Of a stretch of 57,097 nt of DNA, positions 8,253-16,723 are shown one piece after another. Each line of letters starts with the position of its first letter. Within the stretch, counting starts at the first letter, position 1. The stretch is from contig CABZRS010000004.1 of assembly GCA_902528135.1 (NCBI GenBank), positions 1 to 57,097 on the forward strand, written 5' to 3'. A model generated the notes under the pieces. The model did not search any database, was not told where the DNA came from, and saw nothing but the letters and a program-made list of their open reading frames with translations. The stretch comes from an uncultured Pelagibacteraceae bacterium. GTDB taxonomy: Bacteria > Pseudomonadota > Alphaproteobacteria > Pelagibacterales > Pelagibacteraceae. A program made the position numbers and the translations under genes.

Positions 8253-9341
8253 TTACTGTTGTGATGCGAATGCAGTTCCAATTGATGCATCAGATGTTTC
8301 CATTTGTGCAATAAAAGGTACTACGATTTTAGCATGTGCAGTCATGTGCTCATAAACTTCTTTAAAGAAAGCATTTGAAGCAGCATTCTTTTTAAGAGTT
8401 GCTTGAGCAGCGTTCATGTACTCAGTGAAATAATCAGCTGGTGTATCCCAAAGTTTTACACCGTGATTTTCAGTAAGATCGATTAGCGCTTTACCATTTT
8501 CTACAGCTCTATTAGTGATGTTTCTAGTGATCATCGCTTCAGACGCAACTTCCATTGCATATTTTTGATGGTCAGTTAAAGAATTGTAAACATCTCCATT
8601 AATATAGATATCACCATTTACTACGTTTTGGTGTAATCCTTGTAGATAGTAGTTTTTAAGAACTTTTTGAAAACCAAAAACTGAGTCTGGTTTTGGACAA
8701 CACCATTCAGCAGCATCGATAGTTCCTTTTTCAAGTGCTGGTAATATATCACCACCTGATAAAGATACTGATGCAATTCCAATATCTTTGTACGTTTGTC
8801 CTGGAATTCCTGGAGGAGTTCTGAATCTGTATTTTCTGAAATCATCCATGTTTTTAATTGGCTCTTTGAACCAACCTAATGCTTCAGGTCCTGATGATGC
8901 CATCACGAAACCTTTAACATTCATTCCCATTTCGCTCCATAATTGGTCGTATAATTCTTTACCACCATTATCGAAATACCATGCTAACCAAGATTTAGTA
9001 CTTAAACCAATTCCTCCACCAGCAACTGGCGATCCAAATAACATCGCAGCTGGGTGATAGTTTGACCAGTAGTGAGTCCATGCTGCACCACCATCTACTA
9101 GACCTTTGTCAACAGCTTCTAGTGTTTCTTTCATACCAACAACTTCACCTTTTGAAAGAAGCTCAAATTTTAACTCACCACGAGTTAATTTTGTTACTCT
9201 GTCAGTCCACATTTTTACGATTTGTCCATCGTATGATGTTTTAGGAAAAGTAAGTTGGATTTTTAATGTTTTAGCAGAAGCAGATCCAATTACTGAAACT
9301 GCAAATACTAAAGCTAAAATCATTGAAGTGATTTTTTTCAT
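8253..9341 (-). CDS. dctP: TRAP transporter substrate-binding protein (DctP)
   Basis: A 362-residue periplasmic binding protein with a signal peptide (residues 1-23, ending GSASA). The mature part begins KTLKIQLTFPKTSYDG. The YRFRTPPGIPG segment holds the Arg that binds the substrate carboxylate in this family, and the later GTIDAAEW segment is characteristic of the subgroup that binds keto acids and hydroxy acids (TakP/lactate type). After that Trp there are two Cys (WCCPKPDS), unlike the usual VGP. A strong AGAGAGGG ribosome site lies seven bases before ATG. Upstream genes encode three dehydrogenases, so an oxidisable organic acid is a likely ligand. The ligand itself is not determined. Confidence 0.9.
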   Translation of the reverse strand: MKKITSMILALVFAVSVIGSASAKTLKIQLTFPKTSYDGQIVKMWTDRVTKLTRGELKFELLSKGEVVGMKETLEAVDKGLVDGGAAWTHYWSNYHPAAMLFGSPVAGGGIGLSTKSWLAWYFDNGGKELYDQLWSEMGMNVKGFVMASSGPEALGWFKEPIKNMDDFRKYRFRTPPGIPGQTYKDIGIASVSLSGGDILPALEKGTIDAAEWCCPKPDSVFGFQKVLKNYYLQGLHQNVVNGDIYINGDVYNSLTDHQKYAMEVASEAMITRNITNRAVENGKALIDLTENHGVKLWDTPADYFTEYMNAAQATLKKNAASNAFFKEVYEHMTAHAKIVVPFIAQMETSDASIGTAFASQQ

Positions 9342-9348
9342 TATTTAT

Positions 9349-9356
9349 CCCTCTCT
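9349..9356 (-). promoter_or_regulatory. Strong Shine-Dalgarno site of dctP
   Basis: On the minus strand the sequence AGAGAGGG lies seven bases before the dctP ATG. Most genes in this window have no clear ribosome site, so this supports both the chosen start and high expression of the binding protein. Confidence 0.75.
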
Positions 9357-9362
9357 TTATTG

Positions 9363-9379
9363 TTATTAAGTCTTAATAA
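9363..9379. promoter_or_regulatory. 17-bp palindrome in the dctP leader, candidate operator
   Basis: TTATTAAGTCTTAATAA is a perfect inverted repeat around a single central base. It lies 22-38 bases before the dctP start codon and just upstream of the ribosome site. Its position in the only regulatory-sized gap of the TRAP region suggests a binding site for a dimeric repressor. AT-rich DNA makes chance palindromes more common, so this is a candidate only. No dedicated regulator gene lies beside it. Confidence 0.4.
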
Positions 9380-9465
9380 TTGAATAAGTAAAACTCATTG
9401 GTCGCCAAATGTAAAATGATTAATTGCTACATTCTTAATTAATACAACTTGAGGTTTAATAGTTG

Positions 9466-10392
9466 CTATTTGTTACCCTTAGGGTCAAAAGGATAATCCC
9501 AAGCATCTCCGCCTATTTTTTTTGATATACCTGAATAATCTGTTTCGCTATCACCCCCCTCACAAAATTCATTAAATATATCTAAGGCATGTTTTCCTAA
9601 TGGTGTTGATGCATTTACTGATTTCGCAGCATCATTAGCTAGTTTAAGATCTTTTGTCATCATTGCAGCTGAAAAACCAGGACGATATTTATTATTTGAT
9701 GGAACACCATCAGTTAAATTAGGTAAAGGAGTATAAGTTGATAATGCCCAATTATTTCCTGATGCATTCTTCATGATTTCGTGAACTTTTTTTAAATCCA
9801 TCTTTAGTCTTTTCGCTAACATTAGTGCCTCTGATGCTGCTATCATTGAAATTCCTAAAGACATATTGTTACAAATCTTTACTCCAACTCCACTTCCTTG
9901 TGGTCCTGCATGTAAAATTTTTTGTCCCATAATATCCATTAATGGTCTGGCTAAATTTACAGCTTCATCGTCTCCGCCAACTAAAAAATTTAATTTACCA
10001 ACTCTTGCTCCCATAACACCCCCAGTAACAGGCGCATCTATCATTTTAATTCCTCTATTTTTTGCTTCTTTGCCAAGCAATAAAGAAGTTTCAATATCAA
10101 TGGTTGAACAGTCTATTATTAAAGCATCTTTTGAAATTTTATCTATTATGCCCTTATCTCCTAAAAAAAGTGATTTTACATGCTTACCCTCTGGTAACAT
10201 TGAGATTACAAAATTTGCACCTTCAAGCACTTCATCTAAAGTTTGCACTACATCTAAATTTGCATCTTTTGCTTTTTGAATCATTTCTTGCGAAACATCG
10301 TAAGCTTTAACTTTTTTTCCAGCTTTAACTAATTGGTCAGCCATTGGGTTACCCATGTTACCTACACCAATAAATGCTATTTGATCTGTCAT
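9466..10392 (-). CDS. mmsB: 3-hydroxyisobutyrate dehydrogenase-type enzyme
   Basis: A 308-residue NAD-dependent beta-hydroxyacid dehydrogenase. It has the Rossmann motif GVGNMG (9-14), substrate loop DAPVTGGVMGARVGKL (about 119-134) and catalytic Lys172 in GVGVKICNN. The family signature is complete. In valine breakdown the enzyme oxidises 3-hydroxyisobutyrate to methylmalonate semialdehyde. The ALDH gene next door (two-base gap) could act on such a semialdehyde, but the neighbouring aldehyde dehydrogenase is not obviously a CoA-acylating MmsA. The TRAP genes follow 124 bases downstream. The symbol is by similarity; the substrate may differ. Confidence 0.82.
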   Translation of the reverse strand: MTDQIAFIGVGNMGNPMADQLVKAGKKVKAYDVSQEMIQKAKDANLDVVQTLDEVLEGANFVISMLPEGKHVKSLFLGDKGIIDKISKDALIIDCSTIDIETSLLLGKEAKNRGIKMIDAPVTGGVMGARVGKLNFLVGGDDEAVNLARPLMDIMGQKILHAGPQGSGVGVKICNNMSLGISMIAASEALMLAKRLKMDLKKVHEIMKNASGNNWALSTYTPLPNLTDGVPSNNKYRPGFSAAMMTKDLKLANDAAKSVNASTPLGKHALDIFNEFCEGGDSETDYSGISKKIGGDAWDYPFDPKGNK

Positions 10393-10394
10393 AT

Positions 10395-11912
10395 TTAAAT
10401 ATCTATATTTGATTTTCCTCTATTAATCAAAACCGTTTTACTTTGAGTAAAATGATTTATCATGCTATCAAATGCGTACTCTTTTCCTAGCCCACTCATT
10501 TTTAAACCACCATATGAAACATTTGCTCTAGGCGCCACACATTGATTTACTTGGACAAAACCTGCCTCGATTTCTTCAACAAACTGTAAAGCTCTAGATA
10601 AATTTTGTGTCCACAATACCGCTGATAATCCAAATGGTGTATCATTTGCACTGTTCATTACTTCATCAAATGTTTTAAATGGTATTGCACAAGCAACAGG
10701 ACCAAATATTTCTTCTTGACAAACTGGAGAGCTAACTGGAACACCTGACATCAATGTAGGTTCATAGAAGAAACCATTTTTATAATCACCACCTGTTATT
10801 TGATTGCCACCATGCACAACATTGGTTGTAGAGTTTTTTTTGGCAATATCCATATAATGTAATGTTCGTTTTAGTTGTTCTTCGGAAATAATTGCTCCAA
10901 TGTCAGAACTTTCATCTAAGGCATTACCCATTTTTAATTTACTTAATTTTTCAGCAGCTCCACCCAGTACTTGATCATAAATTTTTTCCTGAATATAAAC
11001 TCTTGAACCAGCAGTACACGCTTGTCCTTGTCGAGTATATCTCATTCCATCAATAACCCCTTGAATTGCAATATCTAAATCTGCATCACTCATTATTATA
11101 TTTGGATTTTTTCCTCCAAGCTCTAAAGTAACTGGACATAATTTAGGAGCTGCTTTTTGCGCTATAATCTTCCCTACAGTAAAAGATCCAGTAAACGTTA
11201 CTTTTCTTACTTTTTCATGAGTTACCAGAGGTTCACCACACTCTTCTCCATAGCCTGAAATTACATTTAAAACACCCGGAGGAAGTTCTTGTTGAAATAT
11301 CTCCGATAGTAGAAGAGCACAAAATGGAGCTTGCTCAGCTGTTTTTAAAACAACACTATTTCCTGCAACAATAGCTGGAGCGATTTTTGCTACTGTTAAA
11401 AATAATGGAGCATTCCAAGGGACGATTGCACAAACAACCCCAATTGGATCTCTGGTGGTATAATGAATACTATTTGGAATATTGGTTGGATAATTTTCTC
11501 CTTTTAACTCTCCAGACAAACCAGCAAACATATTTGTAAGTTCAATGGAAGCACCTGTTTCTGGTATAGCCTGTGTCCTTAAAGCATTACCTGTATCTAA
11601 TGATAATAAAGTTTCAATTTCTGACTTTCTTTCCTCTAATCTTTTTGCTCCAGCAGCAACCATTTTTCCTCTTTCCCTTGCTGGTATTTTTTTCCATTTT
11701 TGAAAAGCTTTGTGTGCTGACTCAACTGCAATATTAACGTCATCTTTATTACATTGCGGAGCAGAACCGATATTGTCTCCTGTACTTGGATTTAATACTG
11801 GTATCTTATTATTTGTTTGAGCAGATATTAGTTTACTATCAATTAAAATTTTATCAGATAATCTTTTTGCATTATTAATTGCTTGTTCAAGATTTTTTTC
11901 AAAGTTACTCAT
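10395..11912 (-). CDS. NAD(P)-dependent aldehyde dehydrogenase
   Basis: A 505-residue ALDH-superfamily enzyme of normal length. Asn167 in PWNAP, general base Glu264 in VTLELGGKNPN and nucleophile Cys299 in GQACTAGSR are all present. The overall style is of the betaine-aldehyde/gamma-glutamyl-aldehyde/phenylacetaldehyde branch, which yields free carboxylates. It overlaps the upstream SDR gene by eight bases and lies two bases from the downstream hydroxyacid dehydrogenase gene, so the three dehydrogenases form one operon. This arrangement implies stepwise oxidation of one alcohol or polyol to an acid. Substrate unknown. Confidence 0.88.
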   Translation of the reverse strand: MSNFEKNLEQAINNAKRLSDKILIDSKLISAQTNNKIPVLNPSTGDNIGSAPQCNKDDVNIAVESAHKAFQKWKKIPARERGKMVAAGAKRLEERKSEIETLLSLDTGNALRTQAIPETGASIELTNMFAGLSGELKGENYPTNIPNSIHYTTRDPIGVVCAIVPWNAPLFLTVAKIAPAIVAGNSVVLKTAEQAPFCALLLSEIFQQELPPGVLNVISGYGEECGEPLVTHEKVRKVTFTGSFTVGKIIAQKAAPKLCPVTLELGGKNPNIIMSDADLDIAIQGVIDGMRYTRQGQACTAGSRVYIQEKIYDQVLGGAAEKLSKLKMGNALDESSDIGAIISEEQLKRTLHYMDIAKKNSTTNVVHGGNQITGGDYKNGFFYEPTLMSGVPVSSPVCQEEIFGPVACAIPFKTFDEVMNSANDTPFGLSAVLWTQNLSRALQFVEEIEAGFVQVNQCVAPRANVSYGGLKMSGLGKEYAFDSMINHFTQSKTVLINRGKSNIDI

Positions 11913-12684
11913 TATCTAATTCTCCTCTTCTAACTTTTGAAGAGAGCCATCCACCATCTATTTTTATTTCAGAGCCATTTATGAAATCAGAATCATCGCT
12001 TGATAAAAATACTGCTGCTCCAACTATATCTTTTGGCTCTCCCCATCTTCCTACTACAGTTTCTTTCCCCCAGGCTTCACCATGTTTTGGATCTTCAGCA
12101 TATTTTTGATTAAATGAGGTAGATATTAAACCTGGACAAATAGTATTTACATTAATATTTTTTCCAGTCAGATCGACAGATAACGCTCTTGTTAATCCTA
12201 AGACACCGCTCTTTGCAGCTACATATCCTACCCTATCTGGTCTTCCCATAAAACTTGCTATCGACCCAAAGTTAATAATTTTACCTTTTCCATTTTTAAT
12301 CATATGAGGAATTACAGCCTGACTAGCAAGGAAAGGTGCTGTGAGATTCACAGAAATCATATCATCCCAATCTTGTTTTGTATGATCTAAAAGTTTCTTT
12401 ACATGTCTAATTCCTGCATTGTTTATTAGAATATCAATTTTACCGTAGTGTTTGATAGTTTGATCGACCATCTCGTTGATGCTCTTTTGATTTGAAACGT
12501 CAGTTTTTATAATTATTGCTTCACTGCCTGCCTCTATAATTTTTTTTTTAGCTTTTTCTGAATTTTCAATATCTATTTCTGCAATAACTATCTTTGCACC
12601 TTCTTTTACAAGACCGAGACAAATTTCTTGTCCTATTCCTTTTCCTCCGCCTGTAACTATTGCTACCCTATCTTTAAGTTTCAT
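11905..12684 (-). CDS. Short-chain dehydrogenase/reductase (FabG-like SDR)
   Basis: A 259-residue classical SDR. The cofactor motif TGGGKGIGQ (11-19), INNAG (87-91) and the catalytic set Ser141, Tyr154 and Lys158 (YVAAK) are present. The acidic residue after the second strand (EID) suggests NAD rather than NADP. The C-terminal IDGGW motif is typical. It is the first gene of the SDR-ALDH-hydroxyacid dehydrogenase operon and overlaps the ALDH gene by eight bases. It probably oxidises a hydroxyl group in the same catabolic route. The substrate cannot be named. Confidence 0.87.
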   Translation of the reverse strand: MKLKDRVAIVTGGGKGIGQEICLGLVKEGAKIVIAEIDIENSEKAKKKIIEAGSEAIIIKTDVSNQKSINEMVDQTIKHYGKIDILINNAGIRHVKKLLDHTKQDWDDMISVNLTAPFLASQAVIPHMIKNGKGKIINFGSIASFMGRPDRVGYVAAKSGVLGLTRALSVDLTGKNINVNTICPGLISTSFNQKYAEDPKHGEAWGKETVVGRWGEPKDIVGAAVFLSSDDSDFINGSEIKIDGGWLSSKVRRGELDNE

Positions 12685-12701
12685 TTCCCAAATGATTGAC
12701 G

Positions 12702-13445
12702 TTATTTTAAGAAGGAAACTAATGCTTTTTCCTCACTAATCCAAGCTTTAATTCCTCCTTCAAGAACATAAACATTTTTAAAACCAAGATCTTCTGCAAA
12801 AGCATTGCCTAAAATTGATGCTGTTTCACCATCATGACTAACAAAAATAATTTCAATATTTTGAGACTCTGCTCCAGCTAAAGCTCTTACTCTATCCATA
12901 AGGTAAACATTAAATTTTCCATTTTTATCGAAAGCTGTTTCTTGAAACGACTCTTTAATTACACCAGTTTTAATCCATTGGTCTTCTGTTCTAATATCTA
13001 AAACTACTGCATTTTTTTTCAATAAATTGTTTAATTCATCAGATGTGATTGAATTATAATTTGGATCTAGAACATCAATAATCTTGAACTCAAAAATAAG
13101 ATCGGAGTTTGGCGGTATTATATTTCCAGCGCCTGTTGCTCCATATGCTAGTTCAGCAGGTATTTTAATTTTTCTGACAGTTCCTTTATTGGCTCCAACT
13201 ATACCCATTTCAAAACCAGGTATAACTTCTTTCATACCTATTTGAACAACTAAAGGTCTATCTTTTCCAACGTTGGTATCGAAAACTTTTCCATCAACAA
13301 AAGAACCTGTGTATTCAATTTGAACCCATGAGTGATTAATAATTTTTTTTCCTTCACCTGGCTTATCAACAATAATTTCTATATCTGCTGCAAAAACATT
13401 ACAAACCAAATAGAAATATATTATTAAGAATTTGATTTTATTCAT
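12702..13445 (-). CDS. FKBP-type peptidyl-prolyl isomerase fused to an inactive-looking rhodanese domain
   Basis: A 247-residue exported protein. A signal peptide (1-20, cleavage after VFA) leads to an FKBP domain (about 33-126) with VQIEYTGSF, GKVFDTN, VIPGFEMGIVG, PAELAYG and the closing LIFEFKIIDVL. From about 132 a rhodanese-like domain follows (VVLDIRTEDQW, then VYVLEGGIKAW near the end). The loop that should hold the active-site Cys reads FVSHDGETAS (201-210), with Ser203 where Cys is expected, so sulfur transfer is unlikely. The fusion probably works as a periplasmic folding factor with a binding or scaffold domain. It is adjacent to the monooxygenase gene with no gap. Confidence 0.85.
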   Translation of the reverse strand: MNKIKFLIIYFYLVCNVFAADIEIIVDKPGEGKKIINHSWVQIEYTGSFVDGKVFDTNVGKDRPLVVQIGMKEVIPGFEMGIVGANKGTVRKIKIPAELAYGATGAGNIIPPNSDLIFEFKIIDVLDPNYNSITSDELNNLLKKNAVVLDIRTEDQWIKTGVIKESFQETAFDKNGKFNVYLMDRVRALAGAESQNIEIIFVSHDGETASILGNAFAEDLGFKNVYVLEGGIKAWISEEKALVSFLK

Positions 13446-15041
13446 TTAGATTATTTTTAATTCTTTATAATTAGTCTTCTGAACTTTTAAACAAGCTTTT
13501 CTATATCTTGGCATACCCCCAGGATAAGGTAAAAAAGACTTCGACTTGCCAGGTATATTGTCGCCTTTATACCACGAGCTTTTTGCTTTTATAAATAATG
13601 TTTTTTTAACTGAGCTCATAATTTCTTTTTGCCATTTTTTTGCTGCTTCATTTGTACTTTCTATACTTTGTCTTTTATTATTTTCCAAAAACTTAATACA
13701 TTTAGTAATCCATTCAACATGCTGTTCTATTTGTACTGGTACATTTGTTAATACTGAGGGACTTCCTGGACCACTAACTATAAACATATTTGGAAAGTTA
13801 GGAACAAGAAGTCCTAAAAAACTTTTAGGTCCACTTTTCCAATATTTAGTCAATTTAATTCCCTTTTTTCCAGTTATATTTAATTTTTCAATTGAACCTG
13901 TCAAAGCATCAAATCCTGTTGCAAATATAATTTTATCTAGTGTGTATTCATTTTTTTTTGTCTTTATTCCTTTTTTAGTGATTTTTACTATTGGGTTTTC
14001 TTTTAAATCAACTAATTCCACATTTTTTTTATTAAACATCTCATAATAATTTGTATTTAAGGTTGGTCTTTTAGCAGTAAATGGGTGGTCAAAATTAGTA
14101 AGGATCTTTGCATACTCTCTATTTTTAACTGTTGAGTATATTTTATTTTCAATAAATTTAACTGCTGTTTTATTTGCTTTGATGGTTTTTACTATGTCAT
14201 TAAAAGTTGCTCTAAAGGATAAGGTTCCATACTGCCAAGATTTTTCGTACATCAAATTTCTCTTAGCTTCGTCAAAATCGAATGCTGATTTTTTTGGAAA
14301 TTCAAAAGGATGACCGCCCGGTGTTCTTTTTAAATAGCTTCTTAATTTATTAAAATTTTTTTTATATTTTTTAATATTTGTATTTGATAATTTTCTATTT
14401 CTTGCCGGAATACTAAAATTCGGAGATCTTTGGAATAAAACTAATTTTTTTGCTTTTTTGGCAATTTCAGGTGCGATCTGTATCCCGGTAGAACCTGTTC
14501 CTACCTGTCCAACAATTTTATTTTTAAAATTAATATTTTTTTTGGGCCATCTTCCACTGTGGTGTAGTTGACCTTTAAATTGTTTTATTCCTTTTATTGC
14601 AGGTAAATTAATTGAGGAAAGGGACCCAACTGCACAAATTAAATATTTTGCAAAATAAATTTCCTTATTGTTCGTTTTTATTTTCCATAAGTTTTCTTTT
14701 TCAAAATATTGTGTAGATATTACCTTTTGTTTAAAAACTATGTTATTTTTAAGATTATATTCTTTCGAAAAATATTTGAGATATTTTAAAATTACTTTTT
14801 GTTTAGGATATCTTTCTTTCCAAGTCCAGTTTTTAAAAATTTTTTTTGAAAAAGTAAAACCATAGGTAAAACTCTCTGAGTCACATCTCGCCCCTGGGTA
14901 TCTATTCCAGTACCAGGTACCTCCTAGATCATCTCCTTCTTCTAGGACTAATGTGTTTAATTTTAATTTATCTCTCAAACAATGAAGTTGATATAGTCCT
15001 GAAAATCCAGCACCTATAATTAATGCGTCTAAATATTTCAT
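13446..15041 (-). CDS. Flavin-dependent Baeyer-Villiger-type monooxygenase
   Basis: A 531-residue class B flavoprotein. The FAD motif GAGFSG (10-15) is followed by the LEEGDDLGGTWYWNRYPGAR segment typical of cyclohexanone monooxygenase relatives. The Baeyer-Villiger fingerprint FxGxxxHxxxWP is intact at 155-166 (Phe155, Gly157, His161, Trp165, Pro166), and a second Rossmann motif GQVGTGSTG binds NADPH. Such enzymes insert oxygen beside a ketone or oxidise N or S centres. The gene is Lys-rich, as expected for this genome. It is divergent from the GMC oxidoreductase gene across 80 bases, and the FKBP-rhodanese gene follows directly. Substrate unknown. Confidence 0.88.
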   Translation of the reverse strand: MKYLDALIIGAGFSGLYQLHCLRDKLKLNTLVLEEGDDLGGTWYWNRYPGARCDSESFTYGFTFSKKIFKNWTWKERYPKQKVILKYLKYFSKEYNLKNNIVFKQKVISTQYFEKENLWKIKTNNKEIYFAKYLICAVGSLSSINLPAIKGIKQFKGQLHHSGRWPKKNINFKNKIVGQVGTGSTGIQIAPEIAKKAKKLVLFQRSPNFSIPARNRKLSNTNIKKYKKNFNKLRSYLKRTPGGHPFEFPKKSAFDFDEAKRNLMYEKSWQYGTLSFRATFNDIVKTIKANKTAVKFIENKIYSTVKNREYAKILTNFDHPFTAKRPTLNTNYYEMFNKKNVELVDLKENPIVKITKKGIKTKKNEYTLDKIIFATGFDALTGSIEKLNITGKKGIKLTKYWKSGPKSFLGLLVPNFPNMFIVSGPGSPSVLTNVPVQIEQHVEWITKCIKFLENNKRQSIESTNEAAKKWQKEIMSSVKKTLFIKAKSSWYKGDNIPGKSKSFLPYPGGMPRYRKACLKVQKTNYKELKII

Positions 15042-15121
15042 ATATAATTACTCAATGTTATTATTTAATTTATAAAGTATATGTTAAAAGATTTTTAAAA
15101 AAATTTAATTATAAAAATATT

Positions 15122-16723
15122 ATGGAAAACTTTGATTATGTTATTTTAGGTGCTGGATCTGCTGGATGTGTACTAGCAAATAGATTAAGCGCTAATCCAA
15201 ATCATAAAGTTTTATTGATCGAGGCTGGAAGTAGAGACACAAACCCTTGGATCCATATTCCAGGTGGATATTTTAAAACAATGTTGAACCCAAAAACGGA
15301 TTGGTGTTTTCAGACGGAAAAAGAAGAGTTTTGTGATAATAGAGAAATGGTTTACCCGAGAGGTAAAACTTTAGGTGGAAGTTCCTCAATAAATGGAATG
15401 CTTTATATTAGAGGTCAATCGAACGATTTTGATTATTGGAGACAGCTTGGTAACGTTGGTTGGTCATGGGAAGATGTGCTTCCCTATTTTAAAAAATCTG
15501 AAGATTTTCAATTTGGTGAAAATGAATTTCATGGATCTGGTGGTCCTTTGGCAGTTCAGCAAATAAGAGGAACTTTTAAAGTGTGTGATCTATTTATGGA
15601 TGCAGCTGAAGAATTTGGTCACAAAAGAACTGATGATTTTAATAACGGTGACAATGAAGGAATGGGTTATTTTCCTTTTACCGTAAGAAATGGCCTAAGA
15701 TGTAGTACTGCCGTAGGCTATCTCAATCCAGTTAAAAAAAGAAAAAATTTAAAAGTTGTTACGAATGCTCATGTTAAGAACATTGAGTTTGATAATAAAA
15801 AAGCAGACAAAGTGAATTATTGGATTGGCGAGAATGTAATTACTGTTAAAGCAAATAAAGAGGTAATTTTAAGTTCTGGGACTATAGGCTCACCTCATAT
15901 TCTTCAAGCTTCAGGTATTGGTCCAGGTGAACTTTTAAAAAAAAATAATGTAAATGTAGTTAAAGATCATCCTGGAGTAGGTATGAATTTAACAGATCAT
16001 TTAATGTTAAGACCAGTTTATAAAGTTAAAAATTTAGAAAGCTTAAATGATATCTATTATAGTATGACTAAAAAGCTTATGACTGGACTAAAATATTTCT
16101 TATTTAGAAAAGGACCACTAACGGTCGGGGCTAGTTATTTATGTGGCTTTGTAAAAAGTGATGATCATTTAGCAACTCCTAATTTGCAATTCCATGTATC
16201 TCCAGCTAGCACAGATGTCTTAGGCAAAGGCTCCCTTCATAAATTTACAGCATTTACTCCTAGCATCACAAATGTAAGACCAACTAGCAGAGGTTCAATT
16301 AAATTAAAATCATCTGATACAAGAGTATCTCCAGTAATTAAGATGAATTACTTATCTACAGACGAAGACAGAGAAATTGCAGGCAAAGCATTAAAAATCA
16401 CAAGAAATATTGTTATGAATTCAAAAGCTTATAAAGAGTATGAGCCTGAAGAATATAGGCCTGGAATTCATATTACGGATAATGAGGAATTGGCTAAAGA
16501 GGCTGGAAAATTTTGTAGTACTATTTTTCATCCTGTGAGCACATGTAGAATGGGGACTGACGAAAATGCAGTTGTATCTGACCGATTAGTCGCTCATGGC
16601 TTAGAAAATTTAAGAATTGTTGATGCATCTGTGATGCCATCAATAACCTCAGGAAATACTAATGCACCTACTATTATGATTGCTGAAAAAGCAGCAGATA
16701 TGATAATAGAAGATGCTAGATGA
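15122..16723 (+). CDS. betA: GMC-family oxidoreductase, choline dehydrogenase-like
   Basis: A 533-residue FAD enzyme when started at the ATG at 15122. The frame is open upstream to 15023, but that 33-residue extension is Lys/Tyr-rich and precedes a textbook GMC N-terminus (FDYVILGAGSAGCVLANRLS). GMC signatures include YPRGKTLGGSSSINGMLYIRG and SSGTIGSPHILQASGIGP, and the C-terminal HPVSTCRMG and GNTNAPTIMIAEKAAD segments hold the catalytic His/Asn region. The closest described family is choline dehydrogenase (BetA), but the symbol is by similarity: related enzymes oxidise many alcohols. It overlaps terC by four bases (ATGA), so translation is coupled. Confidence 0.87.
   Translation: MENFDYVILGAGSAGCVLANRLSANPNHKVLLIEAGSRDTNPWIHIPGGYFKTMLNPKTDWCFQTEKEEFCDNREMVYPRGKTLGGSSSINGMLYIRGQSNDFDYWRQLGNVGWSWEDVLPYFKKSEDFQFGENEFHGSGGPLAVQQIRGTFKVCDLFMDAAEEFGHKRTDDFNNGDNEGMGYFPFTVRNGLRCSTAVGYLNPVKKRKNLKVVTNAHVKNIEFDNKKADKVNYWIGENVITVKANKEVILSSGTIGSPHILQASGIGPGELLKKNNVNVVKDHPGVGMNLTDHLMLRPVYKVKNLESLNDIYYSMTKKLMTGLKYFLFRKGPLTVGASYLCGFVKSDDHLATPNLQFHVSPASTDVLGKGSLHKFTAFTPSITNVRPTSRGSIKLKSSDTRVSPVIKMNYLSTDEDREIAGKALKITRNIVMNSKAYKEYEPEEYRPGIHITDNEELAKEAGKFCSTIFHPVSTCRMGTDENAVVSDRLVAHGLENLRIVDASVMPSITSGNTNAPTIMIAEKAADMIIEDAR

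Noticed and set aside
9866-10310. Two open frames on the plus strand
   Set aside because: Both are antisense to the well-supported hydroxyacid dehydrogenase gene; no ribosome site or domain.
13546-14046. 166-residue open frame on the plus strand
   Set aside because: Antisense to the Baeyer-Villiger monooxygenase gene, with Phe/Leu/Ile-rich content that mirrors Lys/Asn-rich coding on the other strand.
15023-15121. N-terminal extension of the GMC oxidoreductase gene
   Set aside because: The extra 33 residues are unlike the family and precede a complete GMC N-terminus starting at 15122, so they are treated as leader.
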